From Obelidium mucronatum (taxonomy: Eukaryota; Chytridiomycota; Chytridiomycetes; Chytridiales; Chytriomycetaceae): a DNA stretch of 64,000 nucleotides. A model generated the notes under the pieces. That model worked only from the letters and a program-made list of their open reading frames with translations, was not told the origin of the DNA and ran no database searches. Shown here piece after piece: positions 9,701-20,722 of this stretch. The DNA lies in assembly GCA_025765595.1 (NCBI GenBank), contig JAIVFH010000104.1, positions 52,600-116,599 of the forward strand, given 5' to 3'. The position numbers and the translations under genes were made by a program. The first letter of the stretch is position 1. Every line of letters begins with the position of its first letter.

Positions 9701-11999
9701 ATGGCACCATCTTTCTCCAAGTGCCTTCTCGAACTTCCACAGCTACCCGTGAAAATGAATACTAACGCAGCAAAAAAGAGAAAAAGAAATAAGAAAGTAT
9801 GTATTCATTGATTTTATTTCTCTGTCTTCGTCATTCATTTTGCTTTTGCAGAAGCCAAGTTCTGCCTCGCTTTTAACGAAACTGACAAGCCCTTCTCAAA
9901 TTGCGCTCGAATGTTCTCCAATGAGTCCATGTTCTTTCCCTGCTGTGCCGCCTGTAGTGCCCTCGCCAAAAATTGCTTCAGTTGATTTAGTCTTGTCACC
10001 TAATTCAAAAAAGCGAGCTTCAACGAAGAGAATCCCAGCCGTTCTTCAAGCTACAACAGGCGTCACTAATCGCTCTTACAACAATTGGGGTGCCTCTATT
10101 GCCTCAGCAAATGTCTTCGTAAAGCCAACATTCCAAAGTAGATCTCAGAATCAATCATTGTACCATATTGCCACCAGGGTTGCGGCCCTATCTTACTCTC
10201 GATATAATGCAGAATCTTCGAGGTCCCAACAAGATATTCATGGAATTTTGATGAAGGCACCATCAAGTGCAGCTTCTCTAAAAATGCGAAGTTCAGCCAA
10301 TGCTTCCCACGCTTTTCAGAAGTTCATCGAGGGCCAGTCGCTTGTCTCTCTGACAAAAATTTCGACTGTAACTCACGGTTTTTCATCGCAGTTGATTGTT
10401 GAGAAATCGCTTCTTGCAAGTTCAAATTCTTTATCGGCGAAATCAAATAGTATCATTGCAAAGTCAACGCCAGTATATGCTTGCAATTCCAAAATTTGCA
10501 CACTCGCAATTTCAATCAAAGCTTGCCTGAATGCCAAATTGTTGATGCGAGCTCCAAACGCTCAAGTTCTTGATCAATATGCCATGCCATCAGGACCTGG
10601 TTTGCCAATTCCCATAGTTTCACGCCCATTCGAAAGATTTATTCCGGATATACAACTGCTTATTCCTTCAAGTTCACTGACGTCAGCCAACCAAGTTATG
10701 CCAAAACAACCTGCAGCGCTGTGGCTGACCTCGCCTTCAGATGAAGATGAAAAAGAAAAAGAAAAAGTAAAAGAAAGAGTACAAGAAGAAGAAGCTTTCT
10801 TTCTTCCAAAAGCACCGAAGCTGGCCGCTAGAGTCATCTCAGGCATAGCAGAAGTCGGTGGAGTCACTTACAAATCAAATCCAACGCAAGCAGCCAAATT
10901 AGACTCATCAAAACCCGCTTTAAGCATATTTGATGAAATCCGGTTGGTTGCGCTGGAACTTCAAGAGGCTCCAACTCTTGACACGGATAGAGATGAAAGT
11001 AGAGCTCGATACGAAATTTTGAATTGGCTGTGTGTATCACAACAAAACGAGTACAAAATTCTGGGAATTGCTGGATTCTCGGAGTTTGGTGTTGTTCTAT
11101 CAGCATATGACCAACTTAATAACTTGAAGGTGGCAGTTAAATTGCTGTACAAAACCAAATCTGTGGAGACATGGCCGATGGAGATTGCCGCTCTCCAGGA
11201 AATCAACGCTGCAGTTCGGCATCCTGGTATCCCGCTATTGCTTCGGGTCTGGCAAACAAAGGAGTGCTTCTTCTTAGTGACGCCATATCAGGAACCAAGC
11301 CACCAGGAGCACATCGCCATGGCATTCTTGCCGTTGGCATACTCCCTCCCAGCCCCACTTTACAACCCCTATTACATGGAGCACCATGTAATCCCGGTTG
11401 TAAACGGCACTTCTGATTTAGAAGTGTTTGCGGCAATGGCGCGAGGCATTTCCTGGCGCTCGGGGGGCAGAGGGTTCCTGAAGCGCAAGCTTGTCCAGAC
11501 GCTTATTCTGGACATTGCCAAGGTTCTGGAGCCCATCCACGGCTTGGGGTATTGCGTAGGCGACATCAGGGCAAGAAAGGTCCTGGTGGCAGGCTCCAGC
11601 AACCCTTGTGGGTTTGAGGTGGCTTTGGCGGCCAACAGGCAGATGCGGCCAACATCTGTTTTGAGGGGCCAGAGGAGGGGTCTTTCGGCTTGTGTGCCAG
11701 AGAATTTGGTGGGGGCCAATTTTATTGCAGATGGAATAAGTGCTGATGTGTATCAGTTGGGGCTTCTGGCTTGCAGATTGATGACTGCAGATGATATCTT
11801 GCCTCAACTTGCTGTTGCCATTGACAGCAAGGCCATCACATATGGGATGTTGCGTAGAGCACCTAATTTTGTGATGGAGCTGCCTGACCTTGATAGAGAG
11901 GGGAGGCAACTGTTGTGTGGTATGTGTGACATCAACCCCCAAAGTCGGCTGACAATTGGGGACATCTTGAGCAATTCCTGGCTCTATGGAAATATTTGA
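9701..11999 (+). CDS. Protein kinase-like protein with degenerate catalytic motifs
   Basis: Two exons (9701-9796 and 9852-11999; intron GTATGT..TTGCAG) encode 747 residues. The first 400 residues are Ser/Ala-rich and low in motifs, with an acidic-basic EKEKEKVKERVQEEE run at about 300. The C-terminal 350 residues look like a protein kinase fold: VAVKLL at about 459-464 supplies the ATP-binding Lys; the HRD loop is replaced by YCVGDIRARKVLV near 599, keeping Asp but losing His and the usual Asn; no DFG motif is found at the expected distance (FEVALAANRQM). ADVYQLGLLACRL fits helix F. It is probably a pseudokinase or a very divergent kinase. Decayed partial copies follow immediately downstream, so this is a locally amplified family. 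No named orthologue is recognised. Confidence 0.6.
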
Positions 12000-12329
12000 A
12001 CAAGAGTTCTTTTTGACTGGAAACATGTCAGTGTTAAGATTTTTAGGCATTCAAAATAAACATCCACTTCTAGTCGAAACCCTGATTATTTAAGTGTTCA
12101 AGATCAGCCTGATTCCAAGAGATACATATCTATTTAACTCTTACTTCCTAATGGACTATCATTGGTAACCTTATGAAACGCCTGATGCTGTGTTTTCTGC
12201 TCTGCTACAAGATTTTTAGACACAGCGGACACAGAAGCATCTGCTGAATCCCTAGCCACATTTTCTGCACCAAAGTAAGCATTTTTTTTTGGCAGAAATC
12301 TGTCTTATTGCATTAAAACAGGAAACTAA
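12000..12329. other. Gap after the kinase-like gene, nothing recognised
   Basis: About 330 bp with no supportable reading frame. It separates the intact kinase-like gene from its first decayed copy. Confidence 0.5.
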
Positions 12330-12640
12330 TCGCGATCAAAGTAGAGCTTGGAATAAAATTTTGAATGGGGTGTATTCACAACAAACCGAGGACATAATTT
12401 TGGGAATTACGGGATTCTCAGAATTTGGAGTCTTCTGACCGCGTTTGACCAACTCAAATCCCATGAAATCCACCAAAGAAATTGTATCAAAACCTCTTTT
12501 AAGCATATTTGATGACTGCGCTGGATATTCAAGAGGCACCAACTCTTGACACGGATCGAGATGAGATTCGGACACGGCGCAAAGTCTGCAACTGGCTCTG
12601 CATGCTGCAACAGCAATTTCAATGCCACATTCTCGGACAA
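12330..12640 (+). pseudogene. Two short decayed fragments of the kinase-like gene
   Basis: Bases 12330-12440 resemble 10985-11095 of the intact gene: the frame reads KILNGVYSQQTEDIILGITG then FSEFGVF before a stop. Bases 12500-12640 resemble the segment from SIFDEIRL to the Cys-rich WLCM region (the phrase for APTLDTDRDE is recognisable), but with deletions and stops. These are partial tandem copies, not genes. Confidence 0.6.
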
Positions 12641-13270
12641 TCTCAGCTTACAATAAAACTGCATCAAATTCCGTGAACTCGGCCAAATACACTGTACCAA
12701 AACAGTCTATGAGCATTTTTGATGAAATCCGGTTGCTTGCACTGGAGCTACAACACGCACCAACTCTCGACACAGATCGAGATGAGATTCGGGCGCGGCA
12801 GGCAGTCTGCAACTGGCTCTGCATGCCACAACAGCAACTCCAATACCAAATTCTTGGAATCATTGGATTCTTGGAGTTCGGAGCTGTTGTGGCAGTAATT
12901 GACCATCAGAATGGCTTGAAAGTGGCAATCAAGTTGTTGTACAAGCAACATGCAGCTGAGCCTCTGCCAATGGAGATTGCCGCTCTCCGAGACCTCAATT
13001 CCAAGGCCAGGCATCCAGGAATTCTTCTGTGCCTTCAAGCCTGGGAAGCCCAAGAGTGCTTCTTTCTGGTGACACCATACCAGGAACCGTGCCATCAGGA
13101 GCACAAGGCCATGCCATTCTTGCCGCTGGCCTACTCCGTCCCAGTACCACTTTACAACTCCTATTACATGGAGCACCATGTAATCCCGGTTGTAAATGGC
13201 ACTTCTGATTTAGAAGTGTTTGTGGCAATGGCGCGAGGCATTTCCTGGCGCTCGGGAGGCAGAGAGTATT

Positions 13271-13317
13271 CTATTTGTTTGTATGTGTCAAACCAAATAA
13301 ATAACACAGAATTCAAT
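13271..13317 (+). repeat. 47-bp direct repeat, left copy, flanking copia pol fragment
   Basis: This 47-base sequence beginning CTATTTGTTTGTATGTG and ending CAGAATTCAAT is identical to 15062-15108. It abuts the truncated end of the reverse transcriptase frame. It may be the end of a long terminal repeat. Confidence 0.8.
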
Positions 13318-15061
13318 CACAATATATTTTACCTAACCCTTCCTCAACATTCCTTTTGATAGTTGTTCCAACGTACTGTGCTACACTCCCCAAGTCCTTA
13401 ACCGTAAACTTGGTCGTAAACGCCTTCCAGAATCGATCGAATTCCTCTCGATCCAATTTGCAGAATAACGCCAGTATATCATCGACCCAGACGATGATAA
13501 TAATTGGTTTCCCAGAAACCGTACTAAATTTCACAAAAATACACTTCTCCGCAATAAGTGCTAAGTACCCAATACTTTCCATAAATGCTTTCAACATTTT
13601 TGGCCAACAGTTTCCCGCTTGACACAAACCATACAGTGCCTTCTTCAGGTAACAGTACAAAGTTTCCCCATTAGGCCCAAATTTTTCAAAACCCGGTGGT
13701 TGCTTCATCCAGACTTCTTCTCCTTCCAAGTCCGCATTGACAAACGCACCTTTAACATCAGATTGGTGAATTTCCATTTTCCACGCAACCGCCAATACAA
13801 AAACAACCCGAATGACCGCCAACTTCGCAACCGGTGCGAACGTTTCGAAGTAATCAACCCCATATGTTTGCAAATCTCCTCGCACACACAAGCGAGACTT
13901 GCGAGCTTCCTCTGGTAGAACCGTCGGACCCTCTTTCTTTGCAAAAGCCCAAGTCGATGGCAACGCCTTCTTATCTCTTGGCTTATCGGCTGTCAAGTCC
14001 CATGTGTCATGATCCTCGGTAAGTGCATCGTATTCTTTTTCCATTGACAAACGCCACATCCGCTGTTCTTCAGGACTCAGCCTCAGTAAATCCTGATAGG
14101 TCCTAGGGACTGTTATAGCGTAAGCAAAATGCCCGTACTCATCTTCCGAATCCTCATTGTAGTTCTTTTTCAAGATAGATCGACGTGGACGCGACTGAGT
14201 TGGTGTAGACGGACCCGAAGACGCCGTAGCTGAGGTAGGAGTTCCAAACATTGATGTTGTAGTTGATGATGCTGGCGATGGCACCGTTCCATATTCAGAA
14301 GATAATCCGTTGCTTCATCAGGTACATCATCCTCATCTACTTCACCAACTCCCATCACCCCCTCGTCCACACGAGCTACCTTATAATCTTCATCTTCTCC
14401 ATCACTTCCACTCAACAAATCGCACATGTCATCCAATTCTTCCTGAAATTTTCCCTCAAAAGAATCACCTCGTTCATCAAACTTCAGGTTTGTGGTAACA
14501 AAAACCTCTTTTGTCTCAACATCCACCACCTCATAGGCATGACTGCCTTGAACGTAGTTAAGAAATAAACATGCTCTCGAGCGCGAGTTTCGCCCAACAA
14601 GCAGCTCCAAACACCCACAATGGCATTTTCCCAAAATCCGGTTTAACTCCAGTAAACCCCTCAATCGGTGTAACTTTTAAGTCCGCATACGGCAACCTAT
14701 TTGCCACGTAAGTCATACACGTCAACGCTTTACCCCAATACTTCAACGGTAGTTTCTTGGTGTCCAGTAGCGCCGTGCGTGCTTTTTCGAACAGGATCCG
14801 AATTGAACCTTCGGCAACTCCATTTTGTTCGTGTTCGTATGGAACAATAAACTGTTGTTCCACACCCAAATTCTCCAAGTAGCGCGCAAATTCGCCCTCC
14901 TTGAATTCTTTCCCATTATCAGATCGAATACACTTTAACTTGTGACCCGATTGACGTTCCGCCCATGGTTTCCAAGCCTTGAAAATCTTGACCAATTGAA
15001 GACCAGAGCGTTGATTTACCGGAAATGAAAATCGCATTCCAGTACAATCATCCGTCATTAC

Positions 15062-15108
15062 CTATTTGTTTGTATGTGTCAAACCAAATAAATAACACAG
15101 AATTCAAT
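15062..15108 (+). repeat. 47-bp direct repeat, right copy, flanking copia pol fragment
   Basis: Identical to 13271-13317 and directly adjoining the truncated start of the integrase frame. A further 140 bp to the right has no counterpart on the left side and may be the rest of a long terminal repeat. Confidence 0.8.
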
Positions 15109-15832
15109 GAAGAAAAACAAAGGGGAAAACCACTCCTTAAATACGAATTCCAGGCCCAAAAATCTAATCACACCGTTGAACCATTCTGAAACGCGAATTC
15201 AGTTTCAACTAATTTCAACTACCATCCAAAAACTATCCGAAATCCAACAAACGCAAGCTTGTCCAGAGGCTTATTCTGGACATTGCCAAGGTTCTAGAGC
15301 CTATCCACAGCTTGGGGTATTGCGTGGGAGACATCAGGGCAACTGGTGGCAGGCTCCAACAACCCTTGTGGGTTTGAGGTGGCTAGGGCGGCCAACAGTC
15401 AGATGTGGCCAACATCTATTTTTAAGGAGCAGAGGAGGGTTCTTTCAGCCTTTGTGCGTTTGGAGGGGGTGCATTTTATAAAGGGAACCAGATACCAATA
15501 CCACATTGTCTTGGCGATTCCAATGACAAACTGCCTTGGTGATTCGGGGTGTCTGATTTCTTTAACTTATAAAAAATTACATATACTCAACTTAGCTGTT
15601 ATAATGGTGTGGGAGCTATACTAGGATGAGCATTTGGACTCAACAGTACAGGGATAAAGATAAACACACAACCTTTCTTTTTGCAAGATGGCTTGATTCT
15701 TGAATAAAACACAATGAATAAAACACAACACTGATGGAGTGATGGTACGTATGGGATGGAGCTGAACCCATTTGGAGGCTTAGTCCGTAGAACGAACCTT
15801 TTCTAAATCAAAGCAAACTCGCCAAGACTCTA

Positions 15833-16987
15833 ATGAGCACATCTGCAGCCCTTCTTGCGTCTCTGCAGCCATCGCTAACTCTGACGAATCTTCCTCTCGA
15901 TACTGGCTCAGTGTGTGTGGGCAGTTCTCTGACCTTCAACCTGACCGTTGCCAATCTGGCAGCAATCACCGATGCAACCAACGGACCCGTCTTTGTGTAC
16001 TTTGAAGTCCGCGGCACTGATTTGTCAGCACCGGCAGCGCTGCAGAGGCGCAGCTGGCTGTCGATGGCCGGCGGCGTCGATCTGTATTCGATGCTCGTTT
16101 CTGGCAGCGGCGCGAACAAGAAGGGGTCGTCGGGCGGAAGCAGCGGCGGGGGGCACAGCTCGGGCGGCTCGAGCAAGGGTTCGTCAAGCTCAAGCTCGAG
16201 CTCGAGCTCGTCTAGCAAGGGATCGTCTTCTTCGAGTTCATCATCGTCTTCGTCTTCTTCGAGTTCAAGTTCAAGTTCTAGCTCAAGCAGTAAAGGATCG
16301 ACAAGCAGCTTTTCAGGAAGCAGCGGCAGCAGTTTTAGCAGTTCAACGTCAAAGGGAACTACAACGGGAGGAACAACAAAAGGTATTGGCTCGTCATCAT
16401 CGTTCAGCGGAGCCAAGGGTCCAATTGTGGGTGTGAACGCTCCCTCAAAAAATGGATTCACAAGCACAAGCTTGAGCGGAGGTAGTCGAGGGCTTTATAC
16501 AAGCAGTTCGCCACCCAGATACAGCGCATCAAGATCAATCACTTCATATCCAAGAGTATCATATGGAGTTTTTCACTATCCAATCATTATTCACTCGCCG
16601 TGGATTTACCACCGACCAATCTACTACCATTATCCGTACTATTATGGCTATTCGTCAGCTCCAATTACAGTGACGACAGAAACATCCACAAGGAATGATA
16701 CAGTTTATGATGCATTGCCATTAGTTTCTCTTCCCGAGTTTTTCAATGACACGACAAGCAACACAAGTGATAACACTTGGAATGATATTCCGCTTGAACT
16801 GACGGGATATGTTTACCAAATCCGGGCCAATTTCTTTTACAAAAAAGATATCAATTCCACAACTGATGGAATGGCGTTTGTTACGAGTCAGTACTTTGGC
16901 GTGAGTGACTGTTCTCTTTTGAGTGATGCTCATCGTGTGACTATGAGCACTGTTGTCCTCGGTCTTTTGTCTCTTCTTCTCTTTTAG
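15833..16987 (+). CDS. Ser-rich cell-surface protein, probably GPI-anchored
   Basis: The frame gives 384 residues with no intron required. About 75 residues of an ordinary sequence (SLTFNLTVANLA, GPVFVYFEVRGTD) precede a long Ser/Gly tract (about 100-180) coded by mixed Ser codons. A Tyr/His/Pro-rich patch (HYPIIIHSPWIYHRPIYYHY) and a segment with several N-glycosylation sequons follow. The protein ends in a hydrophobic tail MSTVVLGLLSLLLF with no charged residue after it, as in GPI-anchor signals. The N-terminus MSTSAALLASLQPSL is only a weak signal peptide, so an upstream exon may be missing; no in-frame ATG exists upstream before a stop. Function unknown; a wall or spore-surface protein is an inference. 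Confidence 0.55.
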   Translation: MSTSAALLASLQPSLTLTNLPLDTGSVCVGSSLTFNLTVANLAAITDATNGPVFVYFEVRGTDLSAPAALQRRSWLSMAGGVDLYSMLVSGSGANKKGSSGGSSGGGHSSGGSSKGSSSSSSSSSSSSKGSSSSSSSSSSSSSSSSSSSSSSSKGSTSSFSGSSGSSFSSSTSKGTTTGGTTKGIGSSSSFSGAKGPIVGVNAPSKNGFTSTSLSGGSRGLYTSSSPPRYSASRSITSYPRVSYGVFHYPIIIHSPWIYHRPIYYHYPYYYGYSSAPITVTTETSTRNDTVYDALPLVSLPEFFNDTTSNTSDNTWNDIPLELTGYVYQIRANFFYKKDINSTTDGMAFVTSQYFGVSDCSLLSDAHRVTMSTVVLGLLSLLLF

Positions 16988-17068
16988 TTCTTGTATTTTC
17001 TTTAGAGTATTCGCATCCTTATTGAATATTATGACTGCACTTGTTTGTTGTTATTTTGACGCATCAAA

Positions 17069-19209
17069 ATGAATTCGTCGCCGCTTCTTTCGCACGCGCT
17101 GAGTCCAATCCGGCAGCGAGTGGCGGCGCAGAATGCCGCAGCGAGCGGCGCCGAGTCGTCGTCGTCGTCGGTGTCGGGCGCCGACTTTGACAACGACGCC
17201 GCAAAGGCCGGCGCGCACAAACTGACAACGATTCTCCCGCGGAAAACACCGGCGCAGCCAAATGTTGTAATGCGCCAGCAGCCGCAGCAGCAGCTGGCGC
17301 AGCAGAGCCTTTGTCCGTCGTTGATGTCAAACGACTTGCTTCCACTCGAGCCAGAATTTGGCAGTTTATGCGATACGCTGGTTACGCTGGATCCTTTGTC
17401 TTTTGTTAATCAGGTTCCATCAATAACACCTGTGGATGCTGCTCTATTCGAGAATATCGTCAAAGAAGTGAAAGCCGCCATCGAAGCGGGTGTTTATCCA
17501 GAGCGAATAGTCAAGGGATCATCTGGTATTCCGTTTTAAACACTGAGCTCTTACTCACTATGTTGAATTTGAACTGACGCTTCTTGAACCCCCATTCATT
17601 ATAGGGTCCTACTTTTGCAAAAACCGAGCTGGACAAATTATTGCAGTCTTCAAACCCAAAAACGAAGAACCGTATGGAAATATGAACCCCAAATGGACAA
17701 AGTGGATACACAAAAACTTGTTACCTTGCTGTTTTGGGAGGTCTTGCTTGATTCCAAACTCGGGTTATCTTTCTGAAGCTGCTGCGTCATTTGTGGATTT
17801 GAGGCTGGGCTTAAATGTAGTTCCGAGAACCGAAGTAGTTGCACTTGCAAGTCCCACTTTCTTCTATACCTGGTATGGCTTCCCCACTCGTTCAGTATTT
17901 CATCTGTTTCTAATGGCAAACCACACCGAAAGGTATGAAAAGTGGATGTATGTACGAGGCTTAAGACCGCTCCCATTGAAACTTGGAAGCTTCCAACTGT
18001 TTCTAAACGGATTCAAAGACGCTACAACATTCTTCCAAAATGGGTACGACCAGGCTCTTCAGCAACAACAGCATCACCACCATCCACCGGCAACCTCCTC
18101 TTCTGAAGAAGAAGAACAAGAAGATACCCCGCTACGTCCTTCAGAATCCACCATTTCTCTCACGTCTCCAGCACATCCATGTAATTGGTCGCCCAAAACT
18201 CAAAAGGAATTCCAATCTGGCTTTGAACGCCTGGTCGTTCTTGATTATCTTATTCGAAATACCGACAGAGGCATGGATAACTGGATGATTCGATATGTGG
18301 ATGAAACCACGACCGAAACTGCTGTCCCAGCCGCATCCAATTCAGCCAGCACTACCACTGTTCCACCTACTACAACAAACGCCACTCTAGAAAACAACCC
18401 ATCCACGGCAACACTCCTCCCCGAAGACGCAGTCTCCATTCAAATTGAGGCCCCACCACCAACATACACAACAATCCCTCCTCCTTCAGGCACGAATTCA
18501 ATCACAGTTGCAGCCATCGACAATGGCCTCGCGTTCCCATTCAAACACCCCGACAGGTGGCGCGCGTATCCGTATGGATGGGCGTATTTACCAATAGCCA
18601 AGATCCCCTTCTCCAAGAGCACAAGGGATCAAGTTTTGTATTTTTTAACGAGTCAACAGTGGTGGAAAGAAACTTTGGATGGATTGGAACGCATCTTTCG
18701 ATTGGTACTATTTTTTTTTTGATGTGTTTTCAAACTAACTCGGGTTTCATCAAAAACAACAAACTGATTCTTCTTTTTTTTCCGTGTCACAGGACCCAGA
18801 TTTTAATGAAGACATGTGGAGGAAACAGCGTGGTGTGATGCGAGGAGAAGGGTATAATTTGGCAGAAGTCTTGCGTCGATCGGAGATTGGCGATGTTGAA
18901 GGGGGAAGCCCGTGGGGCCTTGTTCGTAAACCTGTGGTTGCAGTGTATGAAGAAGAAGAGGATAGTGATGATGAGGCTGAAGGGAATCAAGGAGGCTATA
19001 ATGATCGAAGCGCGTTGGTTGGGACGGGGATTGCAGGGACTGGCAGCAGTCGTATGAATTCGAATTCAAGCGATAGTGGTGTTGAACCACACCACCACCA
19101 CCATCATCATCATAATCGAGGGCGGGATATGATTAGGAGGTTTCGTAGACGCGTTCGTCAGCGTTTTGAAACTTTTACGAGAAGCCAGCCGTTCTTTCAG
19201 CACTTTTAA
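17069..19209 (+). CDS. LSB6: Type II phosphatidylinositol 4-kinase
   Basis: Exons 17069-17525, 17605-18704 and 18793-19209 join in frame to 657 residues. The enzyme makes PI4P from phosphatidylinositol on endosomal and Golgi membranes. Recognised blocks are SSG/SYFCKNRAGQIIAVFKPK (ATP-binding Lys), EEPYGNMNPKWTKWIHK, CCFGRSCLIPNSGYLSEAAA, GLNVVPRTEVV, LGSFQLFLNGFKDA, FERLVVLDYLIRNTDRGMDN (catalytic loop) and AAIDNGLAFPFKHPD (metal-binding Asp). The usual palmitoylated CCPCC motif reads LLPCC, so only part of it is kept. Compared with animal enzymes there are a His/Gln/Glu-rich loop of about 45 residues and a Thr/Pro-rich loop of about 60 residues within the kinase fold, plus an acidic and His-rich C-terminal tail. 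The first 100 residues look disordered. Confidence 0.88.
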
Positions 19210-19305
19210 ATTAAGAGGAATAGAAAAAAAGATGTGATTTGGCGAGTATTCTCTGGTTTGCTTTGATTCCTCTTTGATAGCGCTTCGCCTCAAAAAAAAA
19301 AATTC

Positions 19306-20611
19306 ATGTCTAACTTCCACAATCAATCACCCGTGCATTCGCCATCAGCTACAACGCTGACTGAAGAAGCCCCAAGCTTCTTGAACTTGGATCGCATTCG
19401 TCATGAACTAGTCCAAATGGAAGACTCTATCGTCTTTGGTATGACTCTCTTTTGATGTTCGATTACAGGGTTAACCAAATCTCAATGTTAGCTTTAATTG
19501 AAAGAGCCGGATTCGGTAACTAATCGAGGCAAACTTTCTCGGAAGACCATTTGTACTGATGCCAAGCAACTGCAGCCCAAAACAACTGTATTTACGCCGA
19601 CAGCCATGAGAACTTTGAGTTTGAAACACCAGTAAACACTTCATTCTTGGACTATCTTATGGCAGAAATGGAGGCCGTTCATGGTACCGTCTCAATTTGA
19701 TCTTATCTCCCTTGGCAATCTTGTGAGACAGACAGACACACTGTTATCTAACCTCCAACTCCTCTCCAAACCCAATAATGAAAAAAAAAATCGAACAGCC
19801 AAAGTTCGACGATACACATCTCCTGACGAATATCCATTCTCTTCGAATCTTCCGAAGCCTGTGCTGCCGCCGCTTAAATTCCCTCAACTTCTTTACCCAA
19901 ACACCATCAATTTGAATTCAACGCTGAAAAAGATATACATAGAAAAGGTTTAATATTGATGTATAATTTTTTATTTTATTTTAGTTGTTCTCAAAATGCT
20001 TTTTTGTTATCAGGTGATTCCATCACTTTGTAAAGAAGGGGATGACAAAAACTATGGATCTTCAACCACAAAAGACATTGAGGCGCTTCAAATTTTGTCT
20101 CGAAGAATTCATTTCGGTAAGTCATTCTGTTCCTTTCGTTTGTAGAGCTCTTCACTTAAAACTATCCCCCCGCGCTTCTTCTTACTCATTAGGCAAGTTT
20201 GTCGCGGAGGCAAAATTCCAAGACCCCAAAACACAGCAAGAATACATCCGCCTCATCAAAGCAAAAGACCGTGATGGAATCGAAGCACTACTTACAAACC
20301 GTGCCGTCGAAGAAAGGCTCTTGAAACGTCTTCGCCTCAAGGCGTTTATTTTTGGCCAAGAAATTGATGAAACCATCACTGGTACAGATTTAGCTGCTGC
20401 AATGGACGAAGCGAGTTGGCGTGCCCCAGGAACGCCATTGACTGAGAAACCAGCCCCGCTTCTCTCGGAGAAAAAGAAGATTCGAAAGATTGATCCGGAT
20501 TTGGTTGTCAGTATTTACGAGCAGTTTGTTATTCCATTGACTAAGGATGTGGAGGTGGAATACCTGTTGGGACGGTTGGAGTACTTTCCAGATTTCAAGC
20601 CGACTTTGTAG
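19306..20611 (+). CDS. ARO7: Chorismate mutase (AroQ, fungal type)
   Basis: Six exons (19306-19438, 19492-19515, 19576-19683, 19799-19947, 20014-20116, 20193-20611) join to 311 residues; the yeast enzyme is 256. It converts chorismate to prephenate for Phe and Tyr synthesis. Landmarks are [116 protein letters not shown] and [20 protein letters not shown]. The Arg, Lys and Glu positions of the AroQ active site are present. The second exon is only 24 nt and encodes most of ALIERAGF; dropping it loses a conserved helix. About 45 extra residues (DETITGTDL to [10 protein letters not shown]) lie between the last two helices, as also seen in longer fungal versions. Confidence 0.92.
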
Positions 20612-20722
20612 ATGAGCATTATTGGGGGTCAGGGAGATGCACGAGTGTGAACAATAAATGCAGTCCCGGAAGCCACCGGACCGGGTGGCAAAAAAAAAAA
20701 AAAAAAAGTCAAAAACCACAAA

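Larger units (their letters stand above)
13265..15251 (-). mobile_element. Truncated Ty1/copia retrotransposon fragment (integrase and RT parts)
   Basis: On the minus strand, 15058-14558 encodes part of a copia integrase core (IRSDNGKEFKEGEFARYLEN, YEHEQNGVAEGSIRILF). A second frame, 14664-14170, gives the post-integrase region (FLNYVQGSHAYEVVDVETK). A third, 14284-13313, gives reverse transcriptase with DYFETFAPVAKLAVIRVV, MEIHQSDVKGAFVNADL, LKKALYGLCQAG and the catalytic WVDDIL. Frame changes between the three mean it is not functional. Gag, protease, the start of integrase, the end of RT and RNase H are missing. The pol fragment is bounded directly by a 47-bp direct repeat, with about 140 bp of extra sequence on the right side only. 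It lies inside a decayed kinase-like copy. Confidence 0.85.
12660..15480 (+). pseudogene. Third copy of the kinase-like gene, split by a copia fragment
   Basis: The copy runs from about 12660 to 13264 in frame, closely matching the intact gene (MSIFDEIRLLALELQ, LDTDRDEIRAR, ECFFLVTPYQEP, DLEVFVAMARGISWRSGG), then stops abruptly after GGCAGAG. The match resumes at about 15252 with the sequence for RKLVQRLILDIAKVLEPIH and GYCVGDIRA, followed by a deletion of about 8 nt and loss of frame. Identity is highest just before the break (13130-13260 against 11340-11470). The roughly 2-kb insert between is a truncated Ty1/copia element on the opposite strand. The insertion destroyed the gene or hit an already partial copy. 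Confidence 0.7.

Noticed and set aside
11376..11400. Small inverted repeat TTACATGG..CCATGTAA in the kinase-like gene
   Set aside because: It is within coding sequence and encodes the conserved YYMEHHVIP; no sign of a separate element.
13265..15251. A complete, active LTR retrotransposon
   Set aside because: Gag, protease, RNase H and full LTRs are missing and pol is in three frames.
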